Origin: Bacteroidales bacterium
GTDB taxonomy: Bacteria; Bacteroidota; Bacteroidia; Bacteroidales; VadinHA17
Assembly (NCBI GenBank): GCA_029935275.1
Contig: JAOZKQ010000020.1
Location: forward strand, 1 to 15,421
Direction: 5' to 3'
DNA: 15,421 nt
Part shown: one piece after another, positions 8,048 to 15,117 of the stretch
Position numbering within the stretch: the stretch's first letter is position 1
Layout: every line of letters starts with the position of its first letter
Notes under the pieces: generated by a model
Told to the model about the DNA's origin: nothing
Database searches by the model: none
Seen by the model: the letters and a program-made list of their open reading frames with translations, nothing else
Position numbers and translations under genes: made by a program

Positions 8048-8406
8048 GATTTTACCTCCTCTTTTTCTTTATTGGTATTAACTTCCCTGTAAGCATCCAT
8101 CTTTTCAGGATCACCTTTGATCAGTGGATACCATTTTCTTTTATACATTGCCCGTGCCAGAGCATGAGAACTAAGTGGGTTTGAATACGCAATAAATATG
8201 ATGATAATCAATATTTTCAACAGCCATGAAGGCTCAAGAAAACCAACACCAAGTATAAGGCTCATGGCCCCAAGAGTGGTGGCTTTAGTTCCTGCCTGAA
8301 TGCGATTATAGATATCAGGCATTCTTAAAATACCCAGGGAACCCAGAAATAAAAAAATACTTCCTGTTATAATTAAAATACCTCCAATAATTTCCATGAT
8401 ACTCAT
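8044..8406 (-). CDS. mrpG: MrpG/MbxC-like subunit
   Basis: A 120-aa membrane subunit of the MnhG/PhaG family with three hydrophobic helices. The signature is MPDIYNRIQAGTKATTLG (about 28-45), the family PDxYxRLxAxTKxxTxG. A conserved segment around SNPLSSHALARA follows helix 3, and the C-terminal 25 residues are charged. It overlaps both neighbours by 4 bases (ATGA junctions with mrpF upstream and the DUF4040 gene downstream), the tightest coupling in the operon. Confidence 0.9.
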   Translation of the reverse strand: MSIMEIIGGILIITGSIFLFLGSLGILRMPDIYNRIQAGTKATTLGAMSLILGVGFLEPSWLLKILIIIIFIAYSNPLSSHALARAMYKRKWYPLIKGDPEKMDAYREVNTNKEKEEVKS

Positions 8407-8660
8407 AATGCGCCCTCCAAATATCTGGCTATAACAATAACACCTATAAAACCAAGGACACCATAAACCAGGGAAACATCGAGGTAAATAAAACGCTCAA
8501 ATACATAAGCAAGAAGTACCATGCCAGCAACACCTATAGTAGTTAATGTATCAAGAGCTACTACACGGTCTCCAGCAGTAGGGCCTTTAATAAAACGGAT
8601 GGCTGCAAAAATTAATCCTACAACCATAAAAAATAAAGCTATGAATAAAATATATACCAT
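8403..8660 (-). CDS. mrpF: MrpF/MbxB-like subunit
   Basis: An 85-aa membrane protein with three hydrophobic helices, MnhF/PhaF family. The diagnostic stretch is FIKGPTAGDRVVALDT (about 23-38; family RxxxGPTxxDRVxAxD), whose acidic residue lies in helix 2. It starts 2 bases after the mrpE-like stop and its TGA overlaps the start of mrpG. Its length is normal for the family. Confidence 0.9.
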   Translation of the reverse strand: MVYILFIALFFMVVGLIFAAIRFIKGPTAGDRVVALDTLTTIGVAGMVLLAYVFERFIYLDVSLVYGVLGFIGVIVIARYLEGAL

Positions 8661-8662
8661 AA

Positions 8663-9175
8663 TTAAAATATTTTTAACAGAATTTCTTCAAATTGTCCGG
8701 CAATTTCTTTAAAAGCTTCCTCAGGATCTGTTGTTTTCACATCAATCCAGTGAATATAAAAAGTATCCTCAATAATATCTATACTTAAAGTCCCCGGTGT
8801 AAGAGTAATACTATTTGCCAATACCATTCTTGAAAATTCAGTAGGCAGCTTTGACTTAAATTTTACAATTCCCGGATTTATAGGCAATGAAGGAGTAAGT
8901 ACCCTACGGGCCACATCAAAGTTGGATTTAATCAGTGCTATCAGAAGTACAATAATGTATTTCACCATATAAAATATCTTTACCGGACTCAGAATAGCAA
9001 GTGTGCAGCAGGTAAATAAATTAACAGTGAAAAACGAAATGATCATGGTGGCAAACACCCCAACTAATAATTCCTGCGTAACAAATGAACTGGTAAATGC
9101 AATCCATAACATCATAAGAAGTATCCAGCTTATAATAAACCTGGATAATTTTTGACTAAAACTTAGCGTTTGCAT
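8663..9175 (-). CDS. mrpE: MrpE/MbxA-like subunit
   Basis: A 170-aa member of the MnhE family with about three N-terminal membrane helices followed by a cytoplasmic domain. Landmarks are FDVARRVLTPSLPINPGIVK (86-105) and LANSITLTPGTLSIDI (119-134), both conserved in the family. In Mrp antiporters this subunit is peripheral and needed for assembly. It is the first of the ion-translocation genes and begins only 17 bases after the flavoprotein gene, too little for an obvious separate promoter. The ATG at 9175 gives the expected N-terminus. Confidence 0.9.
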   Translation of the reverse strand: MQTLSFSQKLSRFIISWILLMMLWIAFTSSFVTQELLVGVFATMIISFFTVNLFTCCTLAILSPVKIFYMVKYIIVLLIALIKSNFDVARRVLTPSLPINPGIVKFKSKLPTEFSRMVLANSITLTPGTLSIDIIEDTFYIHWIDVKTTDPEEAFKEIAGQFEEILLKIF

Positions 9176-9192
9176 ATAACTATCTATTTAAA

Positions 9193-10191
9193 TTAATCCA
9201 GATCGTATTTTTGATCATCAAAATACTTCATAAACTGTACCCTCTCATATTCAGCAGGATTTGGACTATTCACCTGACTCATTTTTCCTTTAAAATCATC
9301 AATTTTTTCAAATCCATGCTTTCCCATCCAAATTCTTAAATCTGTAATGATTTCTTCAAGATACTCAATACCATTTTTATAAAGTGAAGACACTATCTGT
9401 ACAGCATCAGCCCCTGCAAGAATCTCTTTAATAACTGAAGCTCCATCATGAACTCCTGTAGAAGCTATCAGGTCACATCCTACCCGGCCATGAAAGATCG
9501 CCATCCAACGAAGAGAAATCGCTAAATCGGATGAATGACTTAATACATTAGATGGAGTTATAGTGAAATTATCTATATCAATGTCAGGATGAAAAAACCG
9601 GTTAAATAATACCAGACCATCTATTTCAGTATTTGACAATTTTTTGACAAAACCAGCCAAATTTGAAAAATAATAACTAATTTTAATGGCAACCGGGATG
9701 TTTAAATCCTGCTTAATCTTTTCAACCAATCTGAAATAAATAGCTTCAATCTCCTGAGCAGTCTTTGAAAAATCAGATGGGAGTATGAATAAATTTACCT
9801 CAAGGGCATCGGCACCGGCTTCCTGTATTTTTTTTGCAAAAAAAGACCATTCATAAGAGCAGGTACAATTAATGCTGGCAATAACAGGAATATCGATAAT
9901 GCTTTTTGCATCTTCAATAAGCTTTAAGTATTTTTTAATATTATCTTCCTTAATCTTGTAGTCGTAATAATCAAGGTATCCCAAATTTTCATCATCTTCC
10001 TTTGACTCTTTACGAATGATGCTCTGGTATTCGTGGTAAATCTCTTCTTCAAAGATAGATTTTAACACAACTGCACCTGCTCCGCTTTTTTCAATTTTCT
10101 TCAAATTTATAATAGAAGATGTAAGTCCGGAACTTCCAACGACTACCGGCGACTTAATTTTTAGTCCTAAATAATTGACTGATAAATCCAT
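9193..10191 (-). CDS. Dihydroorotate dehydrogenase-like FMN protein
   Basis: A soluble TIM-barrel flavoprotein of 332 aa resembling class 1 dihydroorotate dehydrogenase and PreA. FMN-binding features are the N-terminal NYLGLKIKSPVVVGSSGLT (6-24), Lys170 in VAIKIS, and the phosphate loop STGVHDG (244-250) followed by AGADAVQIVSSLYKNG. The catalytic loop of true PyrD, NxSCPN, is replaced by NLFILP (133-138), with neither the Cys nor the Ser base, so pyrimidine synthesis is doubtful. Cysteines in CTC (109-111) do not form a cluster motif. It is the first gene of the Mrp/Nuo-like operon and shares its promoter region. That suggests a redox role linked to the complex, but the substrate is unknown. 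Many Bacteroidota carry such DHOD-like proteins beside a genuine pyrD. Confidence 0.8.
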   Translation of the reverse strand: MDLSVNYLGLKIKSPVVVGSSGLTSSIINLKKIEKSGAGAVVLKSIFEEEIYHEYQSIIRKESKEDDENLGYLDYYDYKIKEDNIKKYLKLIEDAKSIIDIPVIASINCTCSYEWSFFAKKIQEAGADALEVNLFILPSDFSKTAQEIEAIYFRLVEKIKQDLNIPVAIKISYYFSNLAGFVKKLSNTEIDGLVLFNRFFHPDIDIDNFTITPSNVLSHSSDLAISLRWMAIFHGRVGCDLIASTGVHDGASVIKEILAGADAVQIVSSLYKNGIEYLEEIITDLRIWMGKHGFEKIDDFKGKMSQVNSPNPAEYERVQFMKYFDDQKYDLD

Positions 10192-10228
10192 AGCAAAGTT
10201 TTATTAATAAATTACTTGATTTGGAATG

Positions 10229-10236
10229 CAAATTTA
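10229..10236 (-). promoter_or_regulatory. Predicted Bacteroidota -7 element for the operon
   Basis: On the minus strand the bases read TAAATTTG, a perfect TAnnTTTG, about 37 bases before the ATG of the flavoprotein gene. A weak -33 candidate (TTTT) lies 17 bases upstream; no exact TTTG is present. It is the only perfect -7 box found in front of the operon, so it probably drives the whole 10-kb transcript. Confidence 0.45.
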
Positions 10237-10362
10237 CGAGTATATTTTGTCATAAAAGATATTCTATAACATATTTAAAGCTAACAGATATAATTTAGTT
10301 CCATTATAAATAATCTTCATATCTATATATTTAGATAATATATACGCATTAAGAATCTTGAA

Positions 10363-10370
10363 TACTTTTG
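10363..10370 (+). promoter_or_regulatory. Predicted Bacteroidota -7 element for the cupin gene
   Basis: TACTTTTG is a perfect TAnnTTTG on the plus strand, 65 bases before the cupin ATG. I see no convincing -33 TTTG at the right spacing. The leader would be about 60 bases and AT-rich. Confidence 0.35.
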
Positions 10371-10435
10371 GTAAGAGTCAAGTCCAAATTTAAAGTTTTA
10401 TACATATATTTATCCAAAAATATCTAATAAAAAAA

Positions 10436-10786
10436 ATGAAAACTATATCATTAAAAAATGTAGAAAAGAAAAAGGTAAAAATGGATGGTGCTTCAGGAGC
10501 CTGGAAGCAGGTACCCCTATCAGGAAACGATGGAGCTCCTGTATATGCTTACCGTGTTTTTACTGTTGAACCAGGTGGATATACCCCTTACCATACCCAT
10601 AATTATGAACATATGAATTATATTATTGAAGGAGAGGGGGCAATTATTAATGAAAACGGAGAAGAACTGCCGATAAAAGGTGGCGATTTTGCGCTGGTAC
10701 TCCCAAATGAGAAGCATCAGTACCGCAATAAGTCTAAAGATAAACCCATGGTAATGATCTGTGGGGTACCAAAGCAATTTGAATAA
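10436..10786 (+). CDS. Small single-domain cupin protein
   Basis: A 116-aa protein made up almost entirely of one cupin_2 beta-barrel. Motif 1 is GGYTPYHTHNYEHMNYIIEG (47-66), with likely metal ligands His53, His55 and Glu58 or His59. Motif 2 is GGDFALVLPNEKHQYRN (82-98), with His94. The residue set needed to bind a divalent metal is therefore complete. Small cupins of this kind may be sugar isomerases, dioxygenases or ligand sensors, and nothing here decides which. There is no signal peptide, so it is cytoplasmic. The ATG at 10436 follows a poly-A run. A ribbon-helix-helix gene follows 48 bases later on the same strand. Confidence 0.82.
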   Translation: MKTISLKNVEKKKVKMDGASGAWKQVPLSGNDGAPVYAYRVFTVEPGGYTPYHTHNYEHMNYIIEGEGAIINENGEELPIKGGDFALVLPNEKHQYRNKSKDKPMVMICGVPKQFE

Positions 10787-10834
10787 TATTATTTATCTTT
10801 ACACCCGAAATTATAAAACCAGACGTTTAGCCTT

Positions 10835-11074
10835 TTGAGGAAACCTAAAAAGATAAAAGAAAAACTGGCCCGAAATAACCGGCAATCATTCATGCTGAAT
10901 CATCGTGAAATGAATGCCATGGATGCATTTTGTAAAAAATATAAAATTTCAAATAGATCAAAATTCATCCGGGAAGCAGTTATGACCGTTATCCTTAAGA
11001 AATTTGATGAAGATTATCCGAGTTTATTTGAAAACGAAGAGGAACATCTATTCAATGGAACCGGACAGAATTGA
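10835..11074 (+). CDS. Ribbon-helix-helix DNA-binding protein
   Basis: A small basic protein of 79 aa. Residues 15-57 fit the ribbon-helix-helix (MetJ/Arc) fold: a short strand RQSFMLN, helix A from HREMNAMDAFCKKY, the turn KISNRS, and helix B FIREAVMTVILKKF. The N-terminal 14 residues are lysine- and arginine-rich and the tail is acidic. The start is TTG at 10835. An upstream in-frame stop at 10814 leaves no ATG except the internal one at codon 20, which would remove the DNA-binding strand. No toxin gene follows, so this does not look like a toxin-antitoxin pair. It may regulate the cupin gene or itself, but that is inference from proximity only. Confidence 0.68.
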   Translation: MRKPKKIKEKLARNNRQSFMLNHREMNAMDAFCKKYKISNRSKFIREAVMTVILKKFDEDYPSLFENEEEHLFNGTGQN

Positions 11075-11122
11075 AGTGTGAAGGTTGAAGGTTCTGGGTT
11101 CAGAGATTCAGGATTAAGGATA
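11073..11122 (+). repeat. Degenerate 7-bp tandem repeat
   Basis: Directly at the stop codon of the ribbon-helix-helix gene the sequence runs as seven units: GAAGTGT, GAAGGTT, GAAGGTT, CTGGGTT, CAGAGATT, CAGGATT, AAGGATA. Units 2 and 3 are identical, the others drift, and one has an extra base. A reverse-complement copy of TGAAGGTT lies at 11163-11170. Function is unknown. Confidence 0.55.
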
Positions 11123-11216
11123 ATTCGTTGATATCCCTTGTAGATTTATTGCGAAAACAAAAAACCTTCATTCGGAAAAATTCTCTAAAAATTACATATT
11201 ATTAATGCGAATCAGG

Positions 11217-11249
11217 AGGCAACTTTCAGTTCACCCCCTGAATTTGCCT
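11217..11249. terminator. Candidate bidirectional terminator hairpin
   Basis: AGGCAA (11217-11222) pairs perfectly with TTGCCT (11244-11249). Inside it TTCAG (11225-11229) pairs with CTGAA (11238-11242), giving an 11-bp stem with a small internal loop. It lies between convergent genes, 9 bases beyond the VIT-VWA stop. U-runs on both sides are weak, so termination efficiency is uncertain. An alternative pairing TCAGG/CCTGA overlaps it. Confidence 0.4.
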
Positions 11250-11258
11250 TTAATAGCC

Positions 11259-13565
11259 CTAATTCCCTAAAAACTTAACCGGTATTACCATCGATACAGC
11301 TATTAATTTCCCCCCTTGTTTTCCAGGAGTCCATTTTTTATCAGTTAGTTTAATAACTCTCAAAGCTTCTTTATTCGCTTCAGGGCTAAGGCCCCGGAGA
11401 ACTTCAAGTGATTTTACAGAACCATCTACGTCCACTATAAACCTAACATAAACGATACCATCCAGTCCTTCATCAATTAAAGATTGTGGATATTTGGTAT
11501 GCCTGATTATAAAAACTTTCAGGGAATCCATTCCTCCAGGGAATTCCGGCATTTCTTCAATACGCATAAATACTTTATTTTCCGTAGCATCTTCCTCCTC
11601 AAGCTCTGCCATTTGTCTTGTAACAGGAAAAGTACTTCCTTTCAAACGAACACCCCTAACCGCATAATTACTTACTCCTGAAGGAAGCGGCAAAGGCTGT
11701 TTTACGCTTATTGAATTCCCACTCAGGTTTCTGATTTCCGAATCAAGGGCGAGAAACGAAGTATATCGCGTTAGCAAATTATATTTAAGGCCAATACTTA
11801 CAATCTCAGCCTTCAGATCTTCGTCTCCATGAGAGACACTGGCAAAATCATCAAGTAAGCGAATTCTTTCTCTGGCCCACAAATATTTAATTGCAATATT
11901 ATCAGATAAAGGTTCCGCTGAACTGATCTTTATGGTGTTTGAAAACTTTTTCCGACCGGCTATACCACTAAGCCTGATTGCACCTTTAGCAGGACCCTTC
12001 CACTTACCAAAAATAAACACCGGCCTTTCTGAAAATACATCGGGTACATTTAAAGGTTCAATATCATAAGCATCAAAACCATCAAAATTTATTTTCACAT
12101 CAGTTAACACAGGTGAAGAAATATACTTTCTGAATTTTGCCGCCTTTTTAGCCGCTTCATTTTCATTGGTAACAATAAAAGGAATGCCACAGCCTACATG
12201 GGCTATTCCTTCAATAATATACCTGTTAACTGAAGATCCGATACCAAAAGAAAAAAAATTCGCATCTCCCAGGTGCTTACGAATATACCCAAAAGTTTCC
12301 TTCTCAACTCTCACATATCCATCCGTTGCTATTACAAAACTCCTGGAAACACCTTCAGATGAAGGAATAGCCATTGCTCTTTTTATAGCAGACAACAATT
12401 CAGTACCGCCACCCCCATTTTGTTTATTAATAAAGGCAATAGCTCTTTTAATATTCTCCGGACCAACGGCCAACGGTTCCGGTGAAAAAACCTCTGATCC
12501 ACCTGCAAACAATAAGATATTAAAGCGATCACCTGAACGAAGACTTTCAAGAAGTGTCTTTATAAGTTTTTTTGAAATATCCAGAGGAAAGCCATGCATT
12601 GAACCGGAAATATCCACGATAAAGATATACTCCCGGGAAGGTATTTCCTCTGGAAAAACCCGTTTAGGAGGTTGGATCATACTAATGAAGAAATTTTCCT
12701 GTTCCCCTTCAAAAAGCAGAAGCCCTGTAGTAATCTTATCACCGTTCAGACGATAATCAAGAATAAAATCTTTATTTCCCTTAAAACTTTCTGTATCTTT
12801 CAAACGAATGCTCGCCTTGTCCCTGCCTTTATAAGAAATCATTAGCTCATGCGAAGGGCTGAATATCGATTGAACAGGCATTCCTGCATCCAGATTTACC
12901 TGTATATCAAATGAATAATTTGGAGACACTCCCTCCTTAAGATAAGGATTTACCACCCAGTTTTCCCCTTTTCCATCATTGGGACTGCTATACCTGGGAC
13001 CAACTACTGTTGGAAAAACAAACTCATAAATACCTGATTCAGGTATAAGCATCTCAGTATATTTAAGTTCTACCTCAATTACATCTCCGGGAAGAATATT
13101 CGCTACATTCATACTGAACACATTAGGCCTCTCCTGCTCCAGAAGGGAGGCTGTTTGCCCATTAATTTTTGCCTGTTCATACATCTGCCGGGCCTTGTCC
13201 CGTTCCTGAATTACTGCTACAATTTCCCTTTCCCCTATTTTCATTTTCATTTCAAATACGGCAGCCCTGGTAGAAGCCGGGAATATATATATAGCTTCCA
13301 GTGTATTTTTGCCAGTATTTTCATAAATCTGATTAATAATCACTTCTGCAATAACTCCGGCAATATTTACTTTTACCTTCGTTTTTTTCAAAGCTAACTG
13401 GTCAGTCTCAGGGTCATCACTTTTTACAAAGAAATAAGGTGAAAGTGATCTGTCACTATCTGATAGATTATTTGGTTCCTGGCGGGCAAAAACTTCAAAA
13501 TCTGAAAAAGTTATAAATGCGGATAAGAGAGTAATAATTGTAAATATGTTTTTTGGTAAATTCAT
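11259..13565 (-). CDS. Secreted VIT-VWA protein with C-terminal TonB domain
   Basis: A 768-aa exported protein. Residues 1-28 form a signal peptide (hydrophobic 7-20, VFA before the likely cut). A VIT domain (about 55-185) contains YENTGKNTLEAIYIFP and the QERDKARQMYEQA segment. A von Willebrand A domain (about 312-480) has a complete metal-ion site: Asp318-Ser320-Ser322 in DISGS, Thr388 and Asp415. A beta-rich linker follows. The end (about 670-766) is a TonB C-terminal domain with EEMPEFPGG and WTPGKQGG. VIT-VWA proteins usually bind other proteins through the metal site; TonB C-termini contact outer-membrane partners. The combination points to a periplasmic adhesion or scaffold protein, but no specific role can be given. 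It lies 42 bases after a TonB-like gene that shares the same terminal domain, so the two form an operon. Confidence 0.85.
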   Translation of the reverse strand: MNLPKNIFTIITLLSAFITFSDFEVFARQEPNNLSDSDRSLSPYFFVKSDDPETDQLALKKTKVKVNIAGVIAEVIINQIYENTGKNTLEAIYIFPASTRAAVFEMKMKIGEREIVAVIQERDKARQMYEQAKINGQTASLLEQERPNVFSMNVANILPGDVIEVELKYTEMLIPESGIYEFVFPTVVGPRYSSPNDGKGENWVVNPYLKEGVSPNYSFDIQVNLDAGMPVQSIFSPSHELMISYKGRDKASIRLKDTESFKGNKDFILDYRLNGDKITTGLLLFEGEQENFFISMIQPPKRVFPEEIPSREYIFIVDISGSMHGFPLDISKKLIKTLLESLRSGDRFNILLFAGGSEVFSPEPLAVGPENIKRAIAFINKQNGGGGTELLSAIKRAMAIPSSEGVSRSFVIATDGYVRVEKETFGYIRKHLGDANFFSFGIGSSVNRYIIEGIAHVGCGIPFIVTNENEAAKKAAKFRKYISSPVLTDVKINFDGFDAYDIEPLNVPDVFSERPVFIFGKWKGPAKGAIRLSGIAGRKKFSNTIKISSAEPLSDNIAIKYLWARERIRLLDDFASVSHGDEDLKAEIVSIGLKYNLLTRYTSFLALDSEIRNLSGNSISVKQPLPLPSGVSNYAVRGVRLKGSTFPVTRQMAELEEEDATENKVFMRIEEMPEFPGGMDSLKVFIIRHTKYPQSLIDEGLDGIVYVRFIVDVDGSVKSLEVLRGLSPEANKEALRVIKLTDKKWTPGKQGGKLIAVSMVIPVKFLGN

Positions 13566-13607
13566 GACTTTATATTTTTTATGTGAATAACTGGACTTCT
13601 GCTCAAC

Positions 13608-14285
13608 TTATTGCAGGTTGAATTTTATGGGGATGGTAAATTTCACTTTCACCGGGTTCCCTCTTTGTTTTCCGGGAATCCAGTCGGGCGATGAAGAAAG
13701 AACTCTTTTTGCTTCCTTGTCAAGCTCCGGGTGAGCATTTCTAAGGATTTCAATTCTGGTTAACTTCCCTTTTTCGTCTATAATGAAAGAAAGGATAACT
13801 GTTCCTCCAATTCCATTTTCAAGAGGAAGAGCAGGATAAATAATTTGATTCAAAATGAATTTATGAAAATTATCAAGTCCTCCCCCCTGAAATTGAGGCA
13901 TCTCCTCTACAATAACAAAGAAGTCTGGTTCATCAGTATCATTAACAGCTGATTCGGTCAGGTGAAACTCAATCGGTTCGGTTTCTTTCGTTTCCAAAGA
14001 CACGGGTTTGAACTCTTTAAAAATATCTTCGGTATTCTTAACAAGCTCAAACTTCTCAACAACCACAGGAGGAGGAGGTTTGAGTTCTTTCTTTTGAAAA
14101 GTATTAATAATATCTACTTCAGCCTCAAAGGCACCAGACTGAAGATTTAAATCCAAATAATCAGGATTAGGACTGTTCCATTCAAAAGCAATAAGGCTTA
14201 ACGATAGACTTATCACCAAACCCAGCAGAAAAAAACTCCCTTTTTGTCGCTCGATATTTACTATGTCATTTTTTTTGGTTTCCAT
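13608..14285 (-). CDS. TonB family protein
   Basis: A 225-aa inner-membrane protein with the classical TonB layout: short cytoplasmic N-terminus, one membrane helix (about 17-34), a periplasmic linker with Pro70-73 (KPPPPVVVEKFE), and a TonB C-terminal domain (about 127-223) with EEMPQFQGG, the YP pair at 150-151 and WIPGKQRG. It could deliver proton-motive force to TonB-dependent outer-membrane receptors, but no ExbB/ExbD or receptor gene is in view. Next to a VIT-VWA protein with the same end domain, a special partner role is equally possible. It is the first gene of the two-gene minus-strand unit and is divergent from an ECF sigma factor, which may control it. Confidence 0.85.
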   Translation of the reverse strand: METKKNDIVNIERQKGSFFLLGLVISLSLSLIAFEWNSPNPDYLDLNLQSGAFEAEVDIINTFQKKELKPPPPVVVEKFELVKNTEDIFKEFKPVSLETKETEPIEFHLTESAVNDTDEPDFFVIVEEMPQFQGGGLDNFHKFILNQIIYPALPLENGIGGTVILSFIIDEKGKLTRIEILRNAHPELDKEAKRVLSSSPDWIPGKQRGNPVKVKFTIPIKFNLQ

Positions 14286-14517
14286 AGGTTTAAAAATTTA
14301 TAATTATCAATTATTTTAGTTCTCATAATAAAGGATGCAACACCTGAATAATTTCCATAAATATTTTTCAATTATTTTTGGAACGATCTTTGTAATTTAT
14401 TGATTGAGAACTTCATTAATCAGGCACCTGTTTAACTGACAAGTTATATTTAGAGTCGTTCAGACTTAATGAGGTTCTTTTAAAAAAAAGAATTATTTAC
14501 ATCAAATACACCCAGGT
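14286..14517. promoter_or_regulatory. Divergent intergenic region between TonB-like and sigma genes
   Basis: These 232 AT-rich bases contain no gene and must hold the promoters of both units. On the plus strand TATATTTA (14445-14452) is one base from TAnnTTTG. I found no perfect -7 box toward the TonB-like gene, consistent with use of an alternative sigma factor. AGTTCTCA (14318-14325) and TGAGAACT (14405-14412) form a separated 8-bp inverted repeat that might bind a regulator or be chance. Confidence 0.4.
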
Positions 14518-15117
14518 TTGTTTCTTAAAATAATCCACAGGTCAGCTTATAACAGGGAAAAACTCCAAAAACTTCCCGATACGGAGATTATTTCCATTTA
14601 TAAGAAGCAAAAAGATCCGGAAATTCTGGGAATCTTGTTTGACCGCTATATTCACCTGGTATTTGGTGTTTGTATGAAATATCTAAAAAATAAAGAGGAA
14701 GCCAAAGATGCCGGTATGGAAATCTTTGAAAGCCTGTTTGAATTATTATTGGAGCATAAAGTAGAAAAATTTGCTCCCTGGCTACATACGGTTAGCAGAA
14801 ATTTCTGTTTAATGAAATTAAGAAAAAGGCATCCTGAACATTTTATTGAAGAATCACTACTGACCGGGAAAGAAAGCACTAAATTTGTGGAATATACTCC
14901 TGATCTGCATCTTATTAATGAAAAAGAGTATAAATTAGCTGAATTGGAAAAAGCACTGGGGCTGATCAATAAAAATCAGCAACAATGTATCCGTCTATTT
15001 TTTCTGGAAAATAAGAATTATAGTGAAGTGGCTGTGCTCACCGGTTTTAATATGAAACAAGTGAAAAGTCATATACAAAACGGGAAAAGAAATTTGAAAA
15101 ATATATTAACAAATTAG
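14518..15117 (+). CDS. ECF-type RNA polymerase sigma factor
   Basis: A 199-aa sigma-70 family factor. Region 2 spans about 36-104 (LFDRYIHLVFGVCMKYLKNKEEAKDA, then FAPWLHTVSRNFCLMKLRKR, the -10 recognition and core-binding part). Region 4 spans about 141-197 (a helix-turn-helix in YSEVAVLTGFNMKQVKSHIQNGKRNLK). The start is TTG at 14518. No ATG or GTG lies between it and the in-frame stop at 14470, and starting later would cut into region 2. The TAG stop (15115-15117) is the first triplet of an inserted miniature transposon. Without that insertion the frame would run on for five codons (Asn-Asp-Gln-Lys-Ala) and overlap the next gene. The likely anti-sigma partner is downstream. The divergent TonB/VIT-VWA unit is a candidate target. 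Confidence 0.85.
   Translation: MFLKIIHRSAYNREKLQKLPDTEIISIYKKQKDPEILGILFDRYIHLVFGVCMKYLKNKEEAKDAGMEIFESLFELLLEHKVEKFAPWLHTVSRNFCLMKLRKRHPEHFIEESLLTGKESTKFVEYTPDLHLINEKEYKLAELEKALGLINKNQQQCIRLFFLENKNYSEVAVLTGFNMKQVKSHIQNGKRNLKNILTN
15107..15114 (+). repeat. Target-site duplication, left copy
   Basis: TAACAAAT abuts the left end of the miniature element and is repeated exactly on its right side. Here it also encodes the last codons of the sigma factor. Confidence 0.85.

Larger units (their letters stand above)
10192..10435. promoter_or_regulatory. AT-rich divergent promoter region
   Basis: These 244 bases separate the flavoprotein/Mrp operon (minus) from the cupin gene (plus) and hold no gene. 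The region is extremely AT-rich. It contains one perfect TAnnTTTG element in each direction, and between them an ATCTA (10321-10325) / TAGAT (10332-10336) dyad inside a run of A/T. The dyad could be an operator, but such dyads are frequent in sequence of this composition. Confidence 0.5.

Noticed and set aside
5217..9175. A stand-alone Mrp Na+/H+ antiporter operon
   Set aside because: There is no full-length MrpA, its C-terminal pieces are split as in Mbh/Mbx, and the operon continues without a break into NuoL-, NuoH-, NuoB-, NuoC- and NuoD-like genes.
10835..11074. Antitoxin of a toxin-antitoxin pair
   Set aside because: No small toxin gene overlaps or follows it; the next sequence is a non-coding repeat and a convergent gene.
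12166..12756. 196-codon open frame on the plus strand
   Set aside because: It is antisense to the VWA domain of the VIT-VWA gene. The reading arises from the complementary strand and has no recognisable motif.
14381..14462. GAACGA / TCGTTC inverted repeat in the divergent region
   Set aside because: Only six bases pair, they are about 70 bases apart, and the pairing does not extend; chance is likely.
14652..14969. 105-codon open frame on the minus strand inside the sigma gene
   Set aside because: The sigma factor on the other strand has clear regions 2 and 4, so this is a shadow frame.
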